From the NCBI GenBank assembly GCA_965207945.1, contig OZ242303.1:248001-312000 (forward strand): 64,000 bases of DNA, given 5' to 3'. This DNA is from JAAOII01 sp965207945. Lineage in GTDB: Bacteria > Pseudomonadota > Gammaproteobacteria > CBDBNL01 > JAAOII01. A program made the position numbers and the translations under genes. The stretch's first letter is position 1, and the number at the start of each line of letters is the position of its first letter. Shown piece after piece: positions 24,612-35,100 of the stretch. The notes under the pieces are model-generated. The model saw only the letters and a list, made by a program, of their open reading frames with translations. It searched no databases and had not been told where the DNA came from.

Positions 24612-27600
24612 ATGAAGAAGGGATTTATATTTGCGGCTGTTTCTGTCGTTTTACCCATTTTATTATTTGCCTGCGGCGGTGGAAGTGCTGAGGACGGAAG
24701 TGGCGCAACAAATGTAGTTGATAATAGCGTCAAAGTCCCAGAGGTTCCAAACGCGCCTATAGTGAGCGTTCTGAGTTCATCTTCCTTACGTATATCTTGG
24801 AATGATGTGAGTTCTGCCACTTCTTATAAAGTATTTAGAGACAGCGTCGTAGATCCTGTCAGTGAGACTCCTACTACGAGCTATATTAACAGTAGGCTGA
24901 ATCGCATGACTACTTATAGTTATGCCATCTCTGCTTGCAACCCAGGTGGATGTTCCGCCAAATCGGCTGCTAGCTCAGCGACTACCGAATATTTTGCAAA
25001 AGATAATGCTGGTCGTTTAATCATCAGCGATAATGAGGAGCTTGCCTATATTAGCACTAACGCCGTCACTTTAGCCGATAATTATATCCTAACAGCAGAT
25101 ATAGATCTGTCTGCTGTGCCCAATTGGCAGCCGATTGGCAATTCGTCTAACAAGTTTACAGGTGTTTTAGATGGCAATGGCTTCATCGTCCAAGGTATCA
25201 CAACTTCTGGCTATGCATATAGTGGTTTGTTTGGTTATATGGAAGGAGCTGTCATCCGTAACCTTATGATTATGGCTAATGATATCGCCTCTTCCTCAAA
25301 TAATTCTTTTACTGGTGGGTTGGTTGGCTATGCTAAAGAAAGCAGCGTAAGTAATTCTTACGTCCTGCTACAAGGTAATATTTCTAGTTTTTCCAGCGGT
25401 TCCATAGCTTATGTGGGCGGGCTAATAGGACATGCTGCTGAGAGTGACATAGAGAATTCTTATGCTTTTCTACAAGGTAATATTTCTAGCTTTTCCAGTG
25501 GTTCCGCAGCTTATACAGGCGGGTTGGTAGGATATGCCAATAGAGGTAGTATCAGTAATTCTTTTGCTATGGTAGAGGATAATGTATTCTCCCGTGCTGC
25601 TAATGCAGTGTCAAGCCAGAACACACTTCCCCTCAGCGCTTCTGCTGGCGGGCTAGCTGGCTATGCAGATAATAGTTTTATAACAAACTCTTACTCCATA
25701 GTGCAAGATGATATTCTTGCTCATTCCAATTCTAATTCATCTTCTGGCGGGTTGATTGGCTATGCCGACAATAGCACAATTAGTAATTCTTATTCTGTAG
25801 TTGAAGGTAGTATTTCTACTAGCGGCATTATTAGTTTTAGTGGAGGATTAGTTGGAGGATATAAGGGGAATACTACTATAGGCAACTCCTATTACAACGC
25901 CAGCCGTAAATTATCAGAAGGAAGTTTTACTAACAGCAATGGCACTGCGCAAACGCTTGTTGAATTGCGCGCCTTAAATGCTACAGTCACTAATGCCTTT
26001 GCTGCTGCTACGGCTAACGAATATGATACTGGCTGGGACGAGACCATCTGGAATTTTAGTACCGATGAGATTTTTCCAATCTTACGCACTAATCCGTCTA
26101 TAGGTCCCCCCAGGTTCGCTCATGTGTCTTCAACTTCATTGAGGGTATCTTGGAATAGGGTAATTGGCGCCTCCTTTTATAAGGTATTGAAGAATAGCAC
26201 TATTGTCGCCACGGTTAATGCCCGTTCCAGCAATCCCTTAGTTTACTCCCTTACAGAATTTGGACTAGAAGGCGGCACTTCATTTTCTTACGCGATTAGG
26301 GCTTGTAGCGATAAGTACTGTTTTGCAGAAAGTCCTGTGGCATCTCAAACAACCAAGCCCTTTGTCCTTGCAACTTCTCCTGCGGGATATGCCGAAGCTT
26401 TGGATATTGATGAGTTTATATTTTCATCAAACTCAACAGATGAATGGTTTAGTCAAACTGAATTAACCTTTGATGGTGAGGATGCGGTACAAAGCCCAGA
26501 TATCGGAATTGATGGGATTACTTGTTTAGCAACAATAATAGATACAGATAAGGTGGGTCCTGGACGGTTGAATTATTATTTTAAGATATCTTCTGGTGGC
26601 TTTCATAAATTCTATATTTATATTGATGGCGAAGAAGTAAGGCAATACTCTGGCGATATAGATTGGACTTTGCAAACCCACGATTTTATATCAGGTACGT
26701 ATGCTATTTCCTGGTGCTATGAAAAAAATGTGAATGTTGCTGGCGAACCAGGCACTGTTTTGCTTGATAATTTCACTTATACCAGTGATTTAATCTCTCC
26801 TAGCCCTAAACTTGACGTTGCGACTTCATCTTCATTAAGTATACTTTGGGATAAAGTATTAGGAGCTACTTTCTATGAGGTCTTTCGTGATGACATTTTT
26901 ACTGCCAATGTTACTATACCCCGCTCTGATAATACTTTTGTTTATTCCCATACAGATATTGGGTTAGCGAGTGACACTCCATATTCTTACGCTATTAAAG
27001 CTTGCAATGATAAGGACTGTTTTAAAATAAGCCCTGAGGTATCTAATGTAACCAAGCCGTTTGTTTTAGAGAATTCTCCCGCCGCATATTCCAGTGCTTT
27101 GGATATTGATATTTTTACATTTTCATCAACCACGTCAGCTGAATGGTTTACCCAAACTGACGAAACACAATATGGCGTTGATGCTTTACAAAGCGCAGAT
27201 ATTGGAGGTAGAGAAAATACTTGTCTGGCAACAATCATAGATGCAGATGTTGTGGGTGAGGGACGGTTGAGCTATTATTTTAAGGTGTCCTCTGAGAAGA
27301 AATTTGATAATTTAATTATTACCATTAATGGCATAGAAGTGAATCGGTATTCTGGCGAGGTGGATTGGACTTTGCAAACTCATGACTTCACAACAGGCGC
27401 TAATACTATTGAATGGTGTTACACAAAAGATGGAATTATGGATAGTGGGTCAGACGCTGTTTTTCTTGACAACTTCTCTTATACCGTCAATGGTTTAATT
27501 TCTCCTACCCCAAGATTCGGGGATGTGACTTCATCTGCAATAAATATACTTTGGGGCAAAAAATTGGGCGCCACCTTTTATGAGGTGCTTAGAGATGGTG

Positions 27601-30600
27601 TTTCTGTTGCCAATGTTACTACACCCAGCCCAGCTAATCGCTCAATTTATTCTTATGCGGATATTGGGTTAGCTGACAGCACTTCATATTCCTATCTCAT
27701 TAGGGCTTGCAATAATTATGACTGCCTGATAAATGCTCCTGCGGCATCTGAGTCCACCAAGCCTTTCATTGCAGAGAATTCACCTGCAGAATATTCTAGA
27801 GCTTTGGACATTGATACTTTTAGATTTTCATCAACTACGTCAGATGAATGGTTTAGCCAAAATATAGAAACCCTAACTGGCAATGATGCTTTGCGAAGCG
27901 CAGCTATCGGGGCTTTCGGGAATTCTTGTCTGGCAACAATCATAGATACAGATGCTGTGGGTCCTGGACAGTTAAGCTATTATTTCAAGGTTTCTTCTGA
28001 GAAGGAGTTTGACAATTTAATTATTACCATTAATGGCATAGAAGTGGGGAGGCATTCTGGCGAGGTGGATTGGACTTTACAGAACATAGATTTTACAACA
28101 GGAGTGAATACCGTTGAATGGTGTTATACAAAAAATGGAATCAGTGAAGGTGAGGAGGACGCTGCTTTTCTTGATGGTTTTACCTACACCTCAAGTTCGC
28201 TTTCGGTTAGGATCTATGATGCGAGTTCATCGTCATTAAGTTTACGTTGGAGCGAAAATTCTGAAGCAACTTTTTATAAGATATTTAGAGATGATGTTTT
28301 TATTGCCGATGTTACTATGCCAGATCCTGATTATTCCTATCTTTATTTATATAGAGATATTGGACTAGAGGGAGGCACTTCATATTCTTACGTTATTAGA
28401 GCTTGTAATGATAGGGGCTGCTTCGCAAAGAGTCCTACGCTATCTGGGGCAACTAATTCTTTTGTCTCAGAAAGTTCATCTGCGGCGTATTCCAGAGCTT
28501 TGGATATTGATGTTTTTACGTTTGCATCCGCTACATCTGATGAATGGTTTAATCAAAATACCACAACTCAAGATGGCATTGATGCCTTGCAAAGTGATAA
28601 GGTCGGTGGTTATGGGTCTACTTGTCTGACAACAGTTATAGATACAGATGTCATAGGTCCGGGAACATTGGATTATTATCTTAAGGTGTCTTCTGAAGAG
28701 GGATCCGACTATTTAACTATCACCATTAATAACGAGATAGTGGGACGGTATTCTGGCGAGGTAAATTGGACTTTGCAACACCACAATTTTGCGACGGGAT
28801 CACACACTTTTGAATGGTGCTATAGGAAGGGTTTCGTTGTTAGTGAAGGGTTAGATGCAGCTTTTCTTGATAGTTTTTCTTATACTAGTGATTTAGCTTC
28901 GGTCTCGCTTATGCCAGGTGACGTGACTTCATCTGCGCTAAATATACTTTGGGACAAAGTATTAGGTGCTACTTTTTATGAGGTGTTTAGAGATGGCGTT
29001 TTTGTTGCCAATGTTACTATGTCCGCCCCCACTAACCCCTTGGTTTATTCTTATGCGGACATCGGGCTAGTGAGTGGCACTTCATATTCTTATGCCGTCA
29101 GAGCTTGCAATAATTATTATTGTTCGACGGATAGTGTTTTGTTGCATCGGGCAACCAAGTCGTTTTCCTCAGAGAATTCGCCATCCGCATATTCTATCGC
29201 TTTGGATATTTATGATTTTACATTTTCATCAACCACGTCAGATGAATGGTTTATCCAAAATAGTATAACCCGTGATGGCGTTGATGCTTTGCAAAGTGCA
29301 GATATTGAAAATAACGAGGAAACTTGTCTGGCAACAATCATAGATACAGATACTGTGGGTGGCGGTGGTGGACGGTTAAGCTATTATTTTAAAGTGTCTT
29401 CTGAGGAGAGAGGTGACCATTTAACTATTAGTATTAATGGTAGAGAAGTAAGGCGCTATTCTGGCACGATGGATTGGACTCTGCAAACCCACAATTTTAT
29501 GGCGGGGACACATACTATTGAATGGTGTTATACAAAAAATGGAAGCAATAAAAGAGGGTCAGATGCTGTGTTCCTTGATAATTTTTCTTATACCTTAAAC
29601 TTGCTTGCGCCTATATTAAGCGAGGTGTCTTCATCTTCATTGAGAGTATCTTGGGACAGTGTAGTAGGTGCCACCTTTTATAAGGTGTTTAGGGATGGTG
29701 TGTTTGTCGCTGATGTTAATACTCGCTTCACTAACGCCTTAGTTTATTCCTATACAGACATTGGGTTAGACAGTGGGACTTCATATTCTTACACTATTAG
29801 GGCTTGTGATGATAAGCACTGCTTTGCAAAGAGTCCTTCGGCATCTGAGTCCACCAAGTCGCTTGCCTTAGAGAGTTCTCCAGCGGCATATTCCAGCGCT
29901 TTGGATACTAGTATTTTTACATTTTCCTCAAATTCAACAGATGAATGGTTTAGCCAAACTGACTTAACCCGAGATAGTGCGGATGCTCTACAAAGTGCTG
30001 ATATCGGACCTTATGGGTATAGTTGTCTGACAACAATCATAGATGCAGATGTATTAGGTGCTGGACGATTGAATTATTATTTTATGATATCTTCTGAGGA
30101 AAAATCTAACTTCACCATTATCATTAATGGCGTAGAAGTGAGGCGACACTCTGGCAATATGCCTTGGACTCTGCAAACTCATAATTTTATAGCAGGGACG
30201 CATACTATTTCTTGGTGTTATAACAAAGATGGAAGTGATAATAGTGTCTTAGATGCTGTTTTCCTTGATAACTTCTCTTATAACGTCATTAATTTAATCT
30301 CTCCAACCCCTAGGTTTGGCACCGCGACTTCATCCGCATTAGAGGTGCGTTGGGATAAAGTATTCGGAGCCACCTTTTATGAGGTATTTAGGGATGACGT
30401 TTTTATTGCCAATATTACTATGCTTGATCCTGCTTATCCCTATTACACGGATCTTGGATTAGTAGGAGGTAGATTATATTCTTACATGATTAGAGCTTGC
30501 AATAATGTTATCTGCTTGGCAGAAAGTCCTGCGGCATCTGAGTCCACCAAGCCCCTCGTTTTAGAGAACTCGCCAGCGGCATACTCCAGTGCTTTAGATA

Positions 30601-33116
30601 TTGATACTTTTACATTTTCATCAACCACGATAAATGAATGGTTTAACCAAACTGGCGAAACTCAAGATAGTGAGGATGCCTTACAAAGTGCAAATATTAG
30701 GGGTAGTGGAAATACTTGCCTGGCAACAAGAATAGATACAGATGTTGTGGGTGGTGGACAGTTGAGCTATTATTTTAAGGTGTCTTCTGAAAAGAATTTT
30801 GACCATTTAATTATTACCATTAATGGCAAAGAAGTGGGGCGGTATTCTGGCGAGGTGGATTGGACTTTGCAAACCTATGATTTGATAACGGGAACGTATA
30901 CTATTGAATGGTGTTATACAAAAGATAGATTGGTTAATAAAGGGTTGGACGTTGTTTTTCTTGATAATTTTTCTTATATATTAAGCCCGTTTTCGCCTAG
31001 GTTCGGTGACGCGGGTTCATCTGTATTGAATATACTTTGGAACAAAGTATTGGGAGCTACCTCTTATGAGGTGTTGAGGGATGGAGTTTCTATTGCTAAT
31101 ATTACTATGCCCAGTAATGATAACCCATCTATTTATTCCTATTCGGATATTGGGTTAGCAAGTAACTCTTCATATTATTATACTATTAGAGCTTGCAATA
31201 ATGATAACTGTTTTTCAGACAGTTCTGTGGAATCTCAGGCAACCGAAGAGCTTTCCACAGAGAATTCCCCCGCAGCATATTCCAGTGCTTTGGATATTGA
31301 TGGTTTTACATTTTTATCAACCACGGCGGCTGAATGGTTTAACCAAACTGATGAAACCCAAGATGGTATGGATGCTTTACGAAGCGCTGATATTGGGGAC
31401 GGAGGAAATACTTGCCTGGCAACAACCATAGATACAGATGTTGCGGGTAGTGGGCGGTTGAGATATTATTTTAAGGTGTCTTCTGAGGAGAGGTTTGACC
31501 ATTTAACTATTAGCATTAATGGTGTAGAAATTAGGCGGTATTCTGGCGAGGTGGATTGGACTTTGCAAACCCACGATTTGATAACAGGTGCGTATGATAT
31601 TGAATGGTGTTATACAAAAGATGGAAGTGATAATAGTGGCTTAGATACTATTTTTCTTGATAATTTCTCTTACATTAGCAATGATTTACTCTCTCCTAGA
31701 CCTAGATTTGGTTCTGCGGGTTCATCTGGATTTAATATACTTTGGGATAGAAAAATGGACACCATATTTAATGCCACTTTTTATGAGCTATTGAGGGATG
31801 GTATTCCTGTTGCCAAAGTTACTATGCCTGATCCTGATAATTCCTTGATTTATTCATATATAGACATTGGTTTAGCAGGGGGCACTTCATATTCTTATGC
31901 CATTAGGGCTTGCAATAATAACTGTTTACCAGTAAGTTTTTCAACATCTCGGGCAACCAAGCCGTTTGTTTTAGAGAGTTCACCAGCAGCATATTCCAGT
32001 GCTTTGGACATTGGTACTTTTACCTTTTCATCAACTACATCAGATGAATGGCTCAATCAAACTAGTGAAACACTAGATGGCACTGATGCTGTCCAAAGTG
32101 CAGATATTGGAGATAATGAGGCCACTTGTTTGGCAACAAGAATAGATACAGATGCTGCGAGTGGAAGCGGGCAGTTGAGCTATTATTTCAAGGTGTCTTC
32201 TGAGATGGGACTTGATAACTTAATTATTAGAGTTAATGGTACAGAAGTGGGACAGCATTCTGGTGAGGTAGATTGGACTTTGCAAACCCACGATTTTATG
32301 TCGGGGGTGCATACTGTGGAATGGTGTTACAGGAAGAATGGAAGCGATAAAGAAGGATTGGACGCTGTTTTCCTTGATAATTTTTCTTACACATTAAATT
32401 CACTTGCACCTAGTTTCAGTGAGATATCTTCATCTTCATTGCGAGTATCTTGGGATGAAGTAATTGGCGCTAGCTTTTATGAGGTGTTGAGAGGTAACCT
32501 TTCTGTTGCCAACGTTACTATGCCAGACCTTGATAGTTCCTTTACTTATTCCTATACGGATATCGGGTTAGCCGGCGGTATTTTGTATCCTTATATTATT
32601 AGGGCTTGTAATGATAATGGGTGTTTCGGAGTAGGCACTGCGGCATCTCAGGTAACCAGACCTTTTGTCTTAGAGAATTCACCTGCGGCATATTCCAGCG
32701 CTTTGGATATTGATAATTTTACATTTTCATCAACTACGTCAGGTGAGTGGTTTAACCAGATCGGCGAAACCCAAGATGGTGTTGATGCTTTACAAAGCGC
32801 AGATATTGGGAATGACGAAGTTACTTGCCTGGTAACAAGAATAGATGCTGATGCTACGGGTGGAAGAGGCGGACAGTTGAGCTATTATTTTAAGGTGTCT
32901 TCTGATGAAGGATTTGATAATTTAACTATTAGCGTTGACGGTATGGAAGTGAGGAGATATTCTGGTGAGGTGGATTGGGATGTGCAAACCCACGATTTTA
33001 GAACAGGAGTGCATACTGTGGAATGGTGTTATAGGAAAGATGGCGGTGGTGATGCAGGGGCAGATGCTGCTTATCTTGATAACTTTTCTTATACTGTTCC
33101 CATTCCTTCCCCGTAA
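24612..33116 (+). CDS. Giant modular surface lipoprotein (2834 aa), FN3, GLUG and ten repeated modules
   Basis: MKKGFIFAAVSVVLPILLFAC is a lipoprotein signal with Cys21 followed by Gly-rich sequence, so an outer-membrane lipoprotein is likely. One fibronectin III domain (about 40-125) precedes a GLUG region (about 135-490). Then come ten modules of about 233 aa (from ~494 to the end). Each pairs an FN3-like domain (SLRVSWD..LGATFYEVFRDGV...YSYAIRACN) with a second beta-rich domain (SSALDIDTFTFSS..S.EWF.Q, SCLATIIDTD, LSYYFKVSS, YSGEVDWTLQTHDF, EWCY, DAVFLDNFSYT). The second domain resembles a jelly-roll, but I cannot name its family. Conserved cysteines recur in each module. Adhesion or surface layer function is inferred. 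It shares GLUG and FN3 elements with the 8265 protein. Confidence 0.85.
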   Translation: MKKGFIFAAVSVVLPILLFACGGGSAEDGSGATNVVDNSVKVPEVPNAPIVSVLSSSSLRISWNDVSSATSYKVFRDSVVDPVSETPTTSYINSRLNRMTTYSYAISACNPGGCSAKSAASSATTEYFAKDNAGRLIISDNEELAYISTNAVTLADNYILTADIDLSAVPNWQPIGNSSNKFTGVLDGNGFIVQGITTSGYAYSGLFGYMEGAVIRNLMIMANDIASSSNNSFTGGLVGYAKESSVSNSYVLLQGNISSFSSGSIAYVGGLIGHAAESDIENSYAFLQGNISSFSSGSAAYTGGLVGYANRGSISNSFAMVEDNVFSRAANAVSSQNTLPLSASAGGLAGYADNSFITNSYSIVQDDILAHSNSNSSSGGLIGYADNSTISNSYSVVEGSISTSGIISFSGGLVGGYKGNTTIGNSYYNASRKLSEGSFTNSNGTAQTLVELRALNATVTNAFAAATANEYDTGWDETIWNFSTDEIFPILRTNPSIGPPRFAHVSSTSLRVSWNRVIGASFYKVLKNSTIVATVNARSSNPLVYSLTEFGLEGGTSFSYAIRACSDKYCFAESPVASQTTKPFVLATSPAGYAEALDIDEFIFSSNSTDEWFSQTELTFDGEDAVQSPDIGIDGITCLATIIDTDKVGPGRLNYYFKISSGGFHKFYIYIDGEEVRQYSGDIDWTLQTHDFISGTYAISWCYEKNVNVAGEPGTVLLDNFTYTSDLISPSPKLDVATSSSLSILWDKVLGATFYEVFRDDIFTANVTIPRSDNTFVYSHTDIGLASDTPYSYAIKACNDKDCFKISPEVSNVTKPFVLENSPAAYSSALDIDIFTFSSTTSAEWFTQTDETQYGVDALQSADIGGRENTCLATIIDADVVGEGRLSYYFKVSSEKKFDNLIITINGIEVNRYSGEVDWTLQTHDFTTGANTIEWCYTKDGIMDSGSDAVFLDNFSYTVNGLISPTPRFGDVTSSAINILWGKKLGATFYEVLRDGVSVANVTTPSPANRSIYSYADIGLADSTSYSYLIRACNNYDCLINAPAASESTKPFIAENSPAEYSRALDIDTFRFSSTTSDEWFSQNIETLTGNDALRSAAIGAFGNSCLATIIDTDAVGPGQLSYYFKVSSEKEFDNLIITINGIEVGRHSGEVDWTLQNIDFTTGVNTVEWCYTKNGISEGEEDAAFLDGFTYTSSSLSVRIYDASSSSLSLRWSENSEATFYKIFRDDVFIADVTMPDPDYSYLYLYRDIGLEGGTSYSYVIRACNDRGCFAKSPTLSGATNSFVSESSSAAYSRALDIDVFTFASATSDEWFNQNTTTQDGIDALQSDKVGGYGSTCLTTVIDTDVIGPGTLDYYLKVSSEEGSDYLTITINNEIVGRYSGEVNWTLQHHNFATGSHTFEWCYRKGFVVSEGLDAAFLDSFSYTSDLASVSLMPGDVTSSALNILWDKVLGATFYEVFRDGVFVANVTMSAPTNPLVYSYADIGLVSGTSYSYAVRACNNYYCSTDSVLLHRATKSFSSENSPSAYSIALDIYDFTFSSTTSDEWFIQNSITRDGVDALQSADIENNEETCLATIIDTDTVGGGGGRLSYYFKVSSEERGDHLTISINGREVRRYSGTMDWTLQTHNFMAGTHTIEWCYTKNGSNKRGSDAVFLDNFSYTLNLLAPILSEVSSSSLRVSWDSVVGATFYKVFRDGVFVADVNTRFTNALVYSYTDIGLDSGTSYSYTIRACDDKHCFAKSPSASESTKSLALESSPAAYSSALDTSIFTFSSNSTDEWFSQTDLTRDSADALQSADIGPYGYSCLTTIIDADVLGAGRLNYYFMISSEEKSNFTIIINGVEVRRHSGNMPWTLQTHNFIAGTHTISWCYNKDGSDNSVLDAVFLDNFSYNVINLISPTPRFGTATSSALEVRWDKVFGATFYEVFRDDVFIANITMLDPAYPYYTDLGLVGGRLYSYMIRACNNVICLAESPAASESTKPLVLENSPAAYSSALDIDTFTFSSTTINEWFNQTGETQDSEDALQSANIRGSGNTCLATRIDTDVVGGGQLSYYFKVSSEKNFDHLIITINGKEVGRYSGEVDWTLQTYDLITGTYTIEWCYTKDRLVNKGLDVVFLDNFSYILSPFSPRFGDAGSSVLNILWNKVLGATSYEVLRDGVSIANITMPSNDNPSIYSYSDIGLASNSSYYYTIRACNNDNCFSDSSVESQATEELSTENSPAAYSSALDIDGFTFLSTTAAEWFNQTDETQDGMDALRSADIGDGGNTCLATTIDTDVAGSGRLRYYFKVSSEERFDHLTISINGVEIRRYSGEVDWTLQTHDLITGAYDIEWCYTKDGSDNSGLDTIFLDNFSYISNDLLSPRPRFGSAGSSGFNILWDRKMDTIFNATFYELLRDGIPVAKVTMPDPDNSLIYSYIDIGLAGGTSYSYAIRACNNNCLPVSFSTSRATKPFVLESSPAAYSSALDIGTFTFSSTTSDEWLNQTSETLDGTDAVQSADIGDNEATCLATRIDTDAASGSGQLSYYFKVSSEMGLDNLIIRVNGTEVGQHSGEVDWTLQTHDFMSGVHTVEWCYRKNGSDKEGLDAVFLDNFSYTLNSLAPSFSEISSSSLRVSWDEVIGASFYEVLRGNLSVANVTMPDLDSSFTYSYTDIGLAGGILYPYIIRACNDNGCFGVGTAASQVTRPFVLENSPAAYSSALDIDNFTFSSTTSGEWFNQIGETQDGVDALQSADIGNDEVTCLVTRIDADATGGRGGQLSYYFKVSSDEGFDNLTISVDGMEVRRYSGEVDWDVQTHDFRTGVHTVEWCYRKDGGGDAGADAAYLDNFSYTVPIPSP
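26094..33113 (+). repeat. Ten ~700-bp tandem gene-internal modules
   Basis: The ALDID landmark recurs at 26397, 27096, 27801, 28497 and on to the end, about 700 bp apart, ten times. Modules are clearly diverged at the DNA level, unlike the near-identical GLUG duplications at 9276. Confidence 0.9.
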
Positions 33117-33128
33117 TTCATATCTAGT

Positions 33129-33173
33129 TTCTATTTAGCTAGCTTCTATCTAGTTAGCCCCTATCTACCCCCC
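33129..33173. repeat. 15-bp degenerate tandem repeat (x3) between convergent genes
   Basis: Units 33129-33143, 33144-33158 and 33159-33173 share CTAT(T/C)TA and fill the gap between the giant lipoprotein gene and ychF. Confidence 0.6.
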
Positions 33174-33184
33174 CCTCCTAACTG

Positions 33185-34270
33185 CTAAGCGCTAGTGCGG
33201 AAGTACATCATGTCTCCATCCTGGACTTTATATTCCTTGCCTTCAAGACGCCATAACCCTAGTTTTTTTGCTTCTTGTTCGCCACCACTTTTAATATAAT
33301 CATCGTAAGCAATAACCTCAGCGCGAATAAAGTGTTTTATGAAATCAGTATGGATTACCCCAGCGGCTTCAACGGCAGTGCCGCCGCTTTTGAGAGTCCA
33401 GGCACGTAGTTCTTTAGGACCTGCGGTAAAAAAAGTTAATAAGCCAAGTAATTGATAGGATTTGCGTATAAATACGTCCAAGGCGGTTTCCTTAATGGCA
33501 AGTCCTTGCATGAAGTCCTCTCTTTCTTCATCATCAAGTTCCATTAATTCTGCTGCTATTTTCACGTTCATATCAACAGTTCCGCTGCCTTCTTCTTGCG
33601 CCATTTTCTTTACTTCACTTATGTCAACATTATCAGTATCCCTTTGGTTAAGGACGTAGATTACTGGTTTGCGAGTTAAAAATCCGTAAGGAGCAATAAG
33701 TTCTTGCTCTTCTTTGCTTAGTTCCACAGAACGTAGCTGCCTTCCTTCGTTAAGCGGCGGTATAATTTTCTTTTCAATGAAATTGCATAAATAAACTGCC
33801 TCTTTATCGCCTGAGCCAGCTTTGCGCCGATGTTTTTCCAATGACTTAGTGGCGACTTCAATATCACTGAGCGCTAACTCGGTGTTTATTATTTCTATAT
33901 CTCTTAACGGAGAGATGCTATCCAATGTATGATTAATTCCACCGCCTTCAAAACAACGAACGATATGCGCAATAGCATCAGTTTCCCTGATATGAGATAA
34001 AAACTTATTACCTAATCCTTCGCCTTTGGACGCCCCCGCTACTAAGCCAGCTATATCTACAAACTCCATAGTGGTGGGGACTATCTTGGCTGGTTGTAAT
34101 AGTTTAGCTATGCTTGCCAACCTTGTATCTGGCACATTTACTACTCCAGGATGAGGGTCAATGGTGCAAAAGGCAAAATTCTCTGCTGGCACATCTGATT
34201 TAGTAAGGGCGTTAAATAAGGTTGATTTCCCTACATTAGGTAAACCAACTAAACCGCACTTAAGAGCCAT
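33185..34270 (-). CDS. ychF: Redox-regulated ATPase/GTPase YchF (OLA1 family)
   Basis: A 361-aa P-loop protein that binds ribosomes. G1 is GLPNVGKSTLFNALT (residues 8-22), the switch region has FCTIDPHPG, G3 is DIAGLVAGASKGEGLGN, and the C-terminal TGS domain has ELRAWTLKSGGTAVEAAGVIHTDFIKHFIRAEVI. The position-equivalent to G4 reads NQRD, whereas E. coli YchF has NVNE at this point; Glu there is linked to ATP preference. Length is normal. It is convergent with the giant lipoprotein gene and divergent from the str operon. Confidence 0.95.
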   Translation of the reverse strand: MALKCGLVGLPNVGKSTLFNALTKSDVPAENFAFCTIDPHPGVVNVPDTRLASIAKLLQPAKIVPTTMEFVDIAGLVAGASKGEGLGNKFLSHIRETDAIAHIVRCFEGGGINHTLDSISPLRDIEIINTELALSDIEVATKSLEKHRRKAGSGDKEAVYLCNFIEKKIIPPLNEGRQLRSVELSKEEQELIAPYGFLTRKPVIYVLNQRDTDNVDISEVKKMAQEEGSGTVDMNVKIAAELMELDDEEREDFMQGLAIKETALDVFIRKSYQLLGLLTFFTAGPKELRAWTLKSGGTAVEAAGVIHTDFIKHFIRAEVIAYDDYIKSGGEQEAKKLGLWRLEGKEYKVQDGDMMYFRTSA

Positions 34271-34717
34271 TGCTGTTCAAAATTGATATATGATAGTGTA
34301 AAGTTGACATATTGAAGAAAGATTAGTTAAAAATAAGTAAAATAATTCGTTAAATAGTATGAAATATTAACATATCTGTAAAAGTATGCTGTTATAATCA
34401 TTTTACGCTTGTTGTTTATGACTTGTTGTATATTAGCTATTTATTAAAAGATTATTGAGATTTTTATTAAAAAAATCTATTATTCTTTGATAAATAATCG
34501 GTTAATTCTATTATAATATTTTACCCTGCTATATTTTTGCCGTGAAAATGGCATTGAAAGGCATGCTATTGCATATTATTAAAAGGTATGCTGTAAAGAT
34601 ATGCTATAGAAAATATACTAAAAGTTATAGGCAAAAATTATAGAAGGATTTCGTTATTTATGACGAATTTATAAGCGACCTTATTATTTATAGACCTTAT
34701 TATTGATACAAGATTAG
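34271..34717. other. Intergenic region upstream of the str operon
   Basis: 447 nt, very AT-rich, with no gene found on either strand. It presumably holds the divergent promoters of ychF and rpsL, but no single promoter stands out. It contains degenerate (A)AAGG(C/T)ATGCT elements at about 34555-34610. Confidence 0.6.
34677..34708 (+). repeat. 16-bp tandem repeat (x2) just upstream of rpsL
   Basis: GACCTTATTATTTATA at 34677-34692 is followed by a copy differing at one position (34693-34708), ending 9 nt before the rpsL ATG, in the expected leader. Confidence 0.8.
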
Positions 34718-35092
34718 ATGGTAACAATTAATCAGTTAGTACGCTCACCGCGTAAGGATAAGCCAGTGAAGAACACAGTTCCGGCTTTGCAGGGCTGCCC
34801 GCAAAAACGCGGCGTATGCCTCAGAGTGTATACAACTACACCGAAAAAACCTAATTCCGCATTGCGTAAGGTTTGTCGTGTTCGCCTAACTAATGGCTAT
34901 GAAGTAACTTCCTATATTGGAGGCGAGGGGCATAATTTACAAGAGCACTCTATGGTGCTGATTCGCGGAGGAAGAGTTAAGGATCTTCCTGGCGTTCGCT
35001 ATCACACGGTTCGTGGCAGTTTAGACACAGCTGGAGTGACAGATCGTAAGCAAGGGCGCTCAAAATATGGCGCTAAAAGAAGTAAGAAGTAG
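34718..35092 (+). CDS. rpsL: 30S ribosomal protein S12
   Basis: A 124-aa decoding-centre protein, first gene of the str operon. PNSALRKVCRVRLTNG and the GGRVKDLPGVRYHTVRGSLD segment are intact. The Lys residues where streptomycin-resistance changes occur (TPKKPNS and GRVKDLP) are the usual wild-type ones. Normal length with no tail, in contrast with S10. rpsG follows after 8 nt. Confidence 0.98.
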   Translation: MVTINQLVRSPRKDKPVKNTVPALQGCPQKRGVCLRVYTTTPKKPNSALRKVCRVRLTNGYEVTSYIGGEGHNLQEHSMVLIRGGRVKDLPGVRYHTVRGSLDTAGVTDRKQGRSKYGAKRSKK

Positions 35093-35100
35093 GAAAGAAT

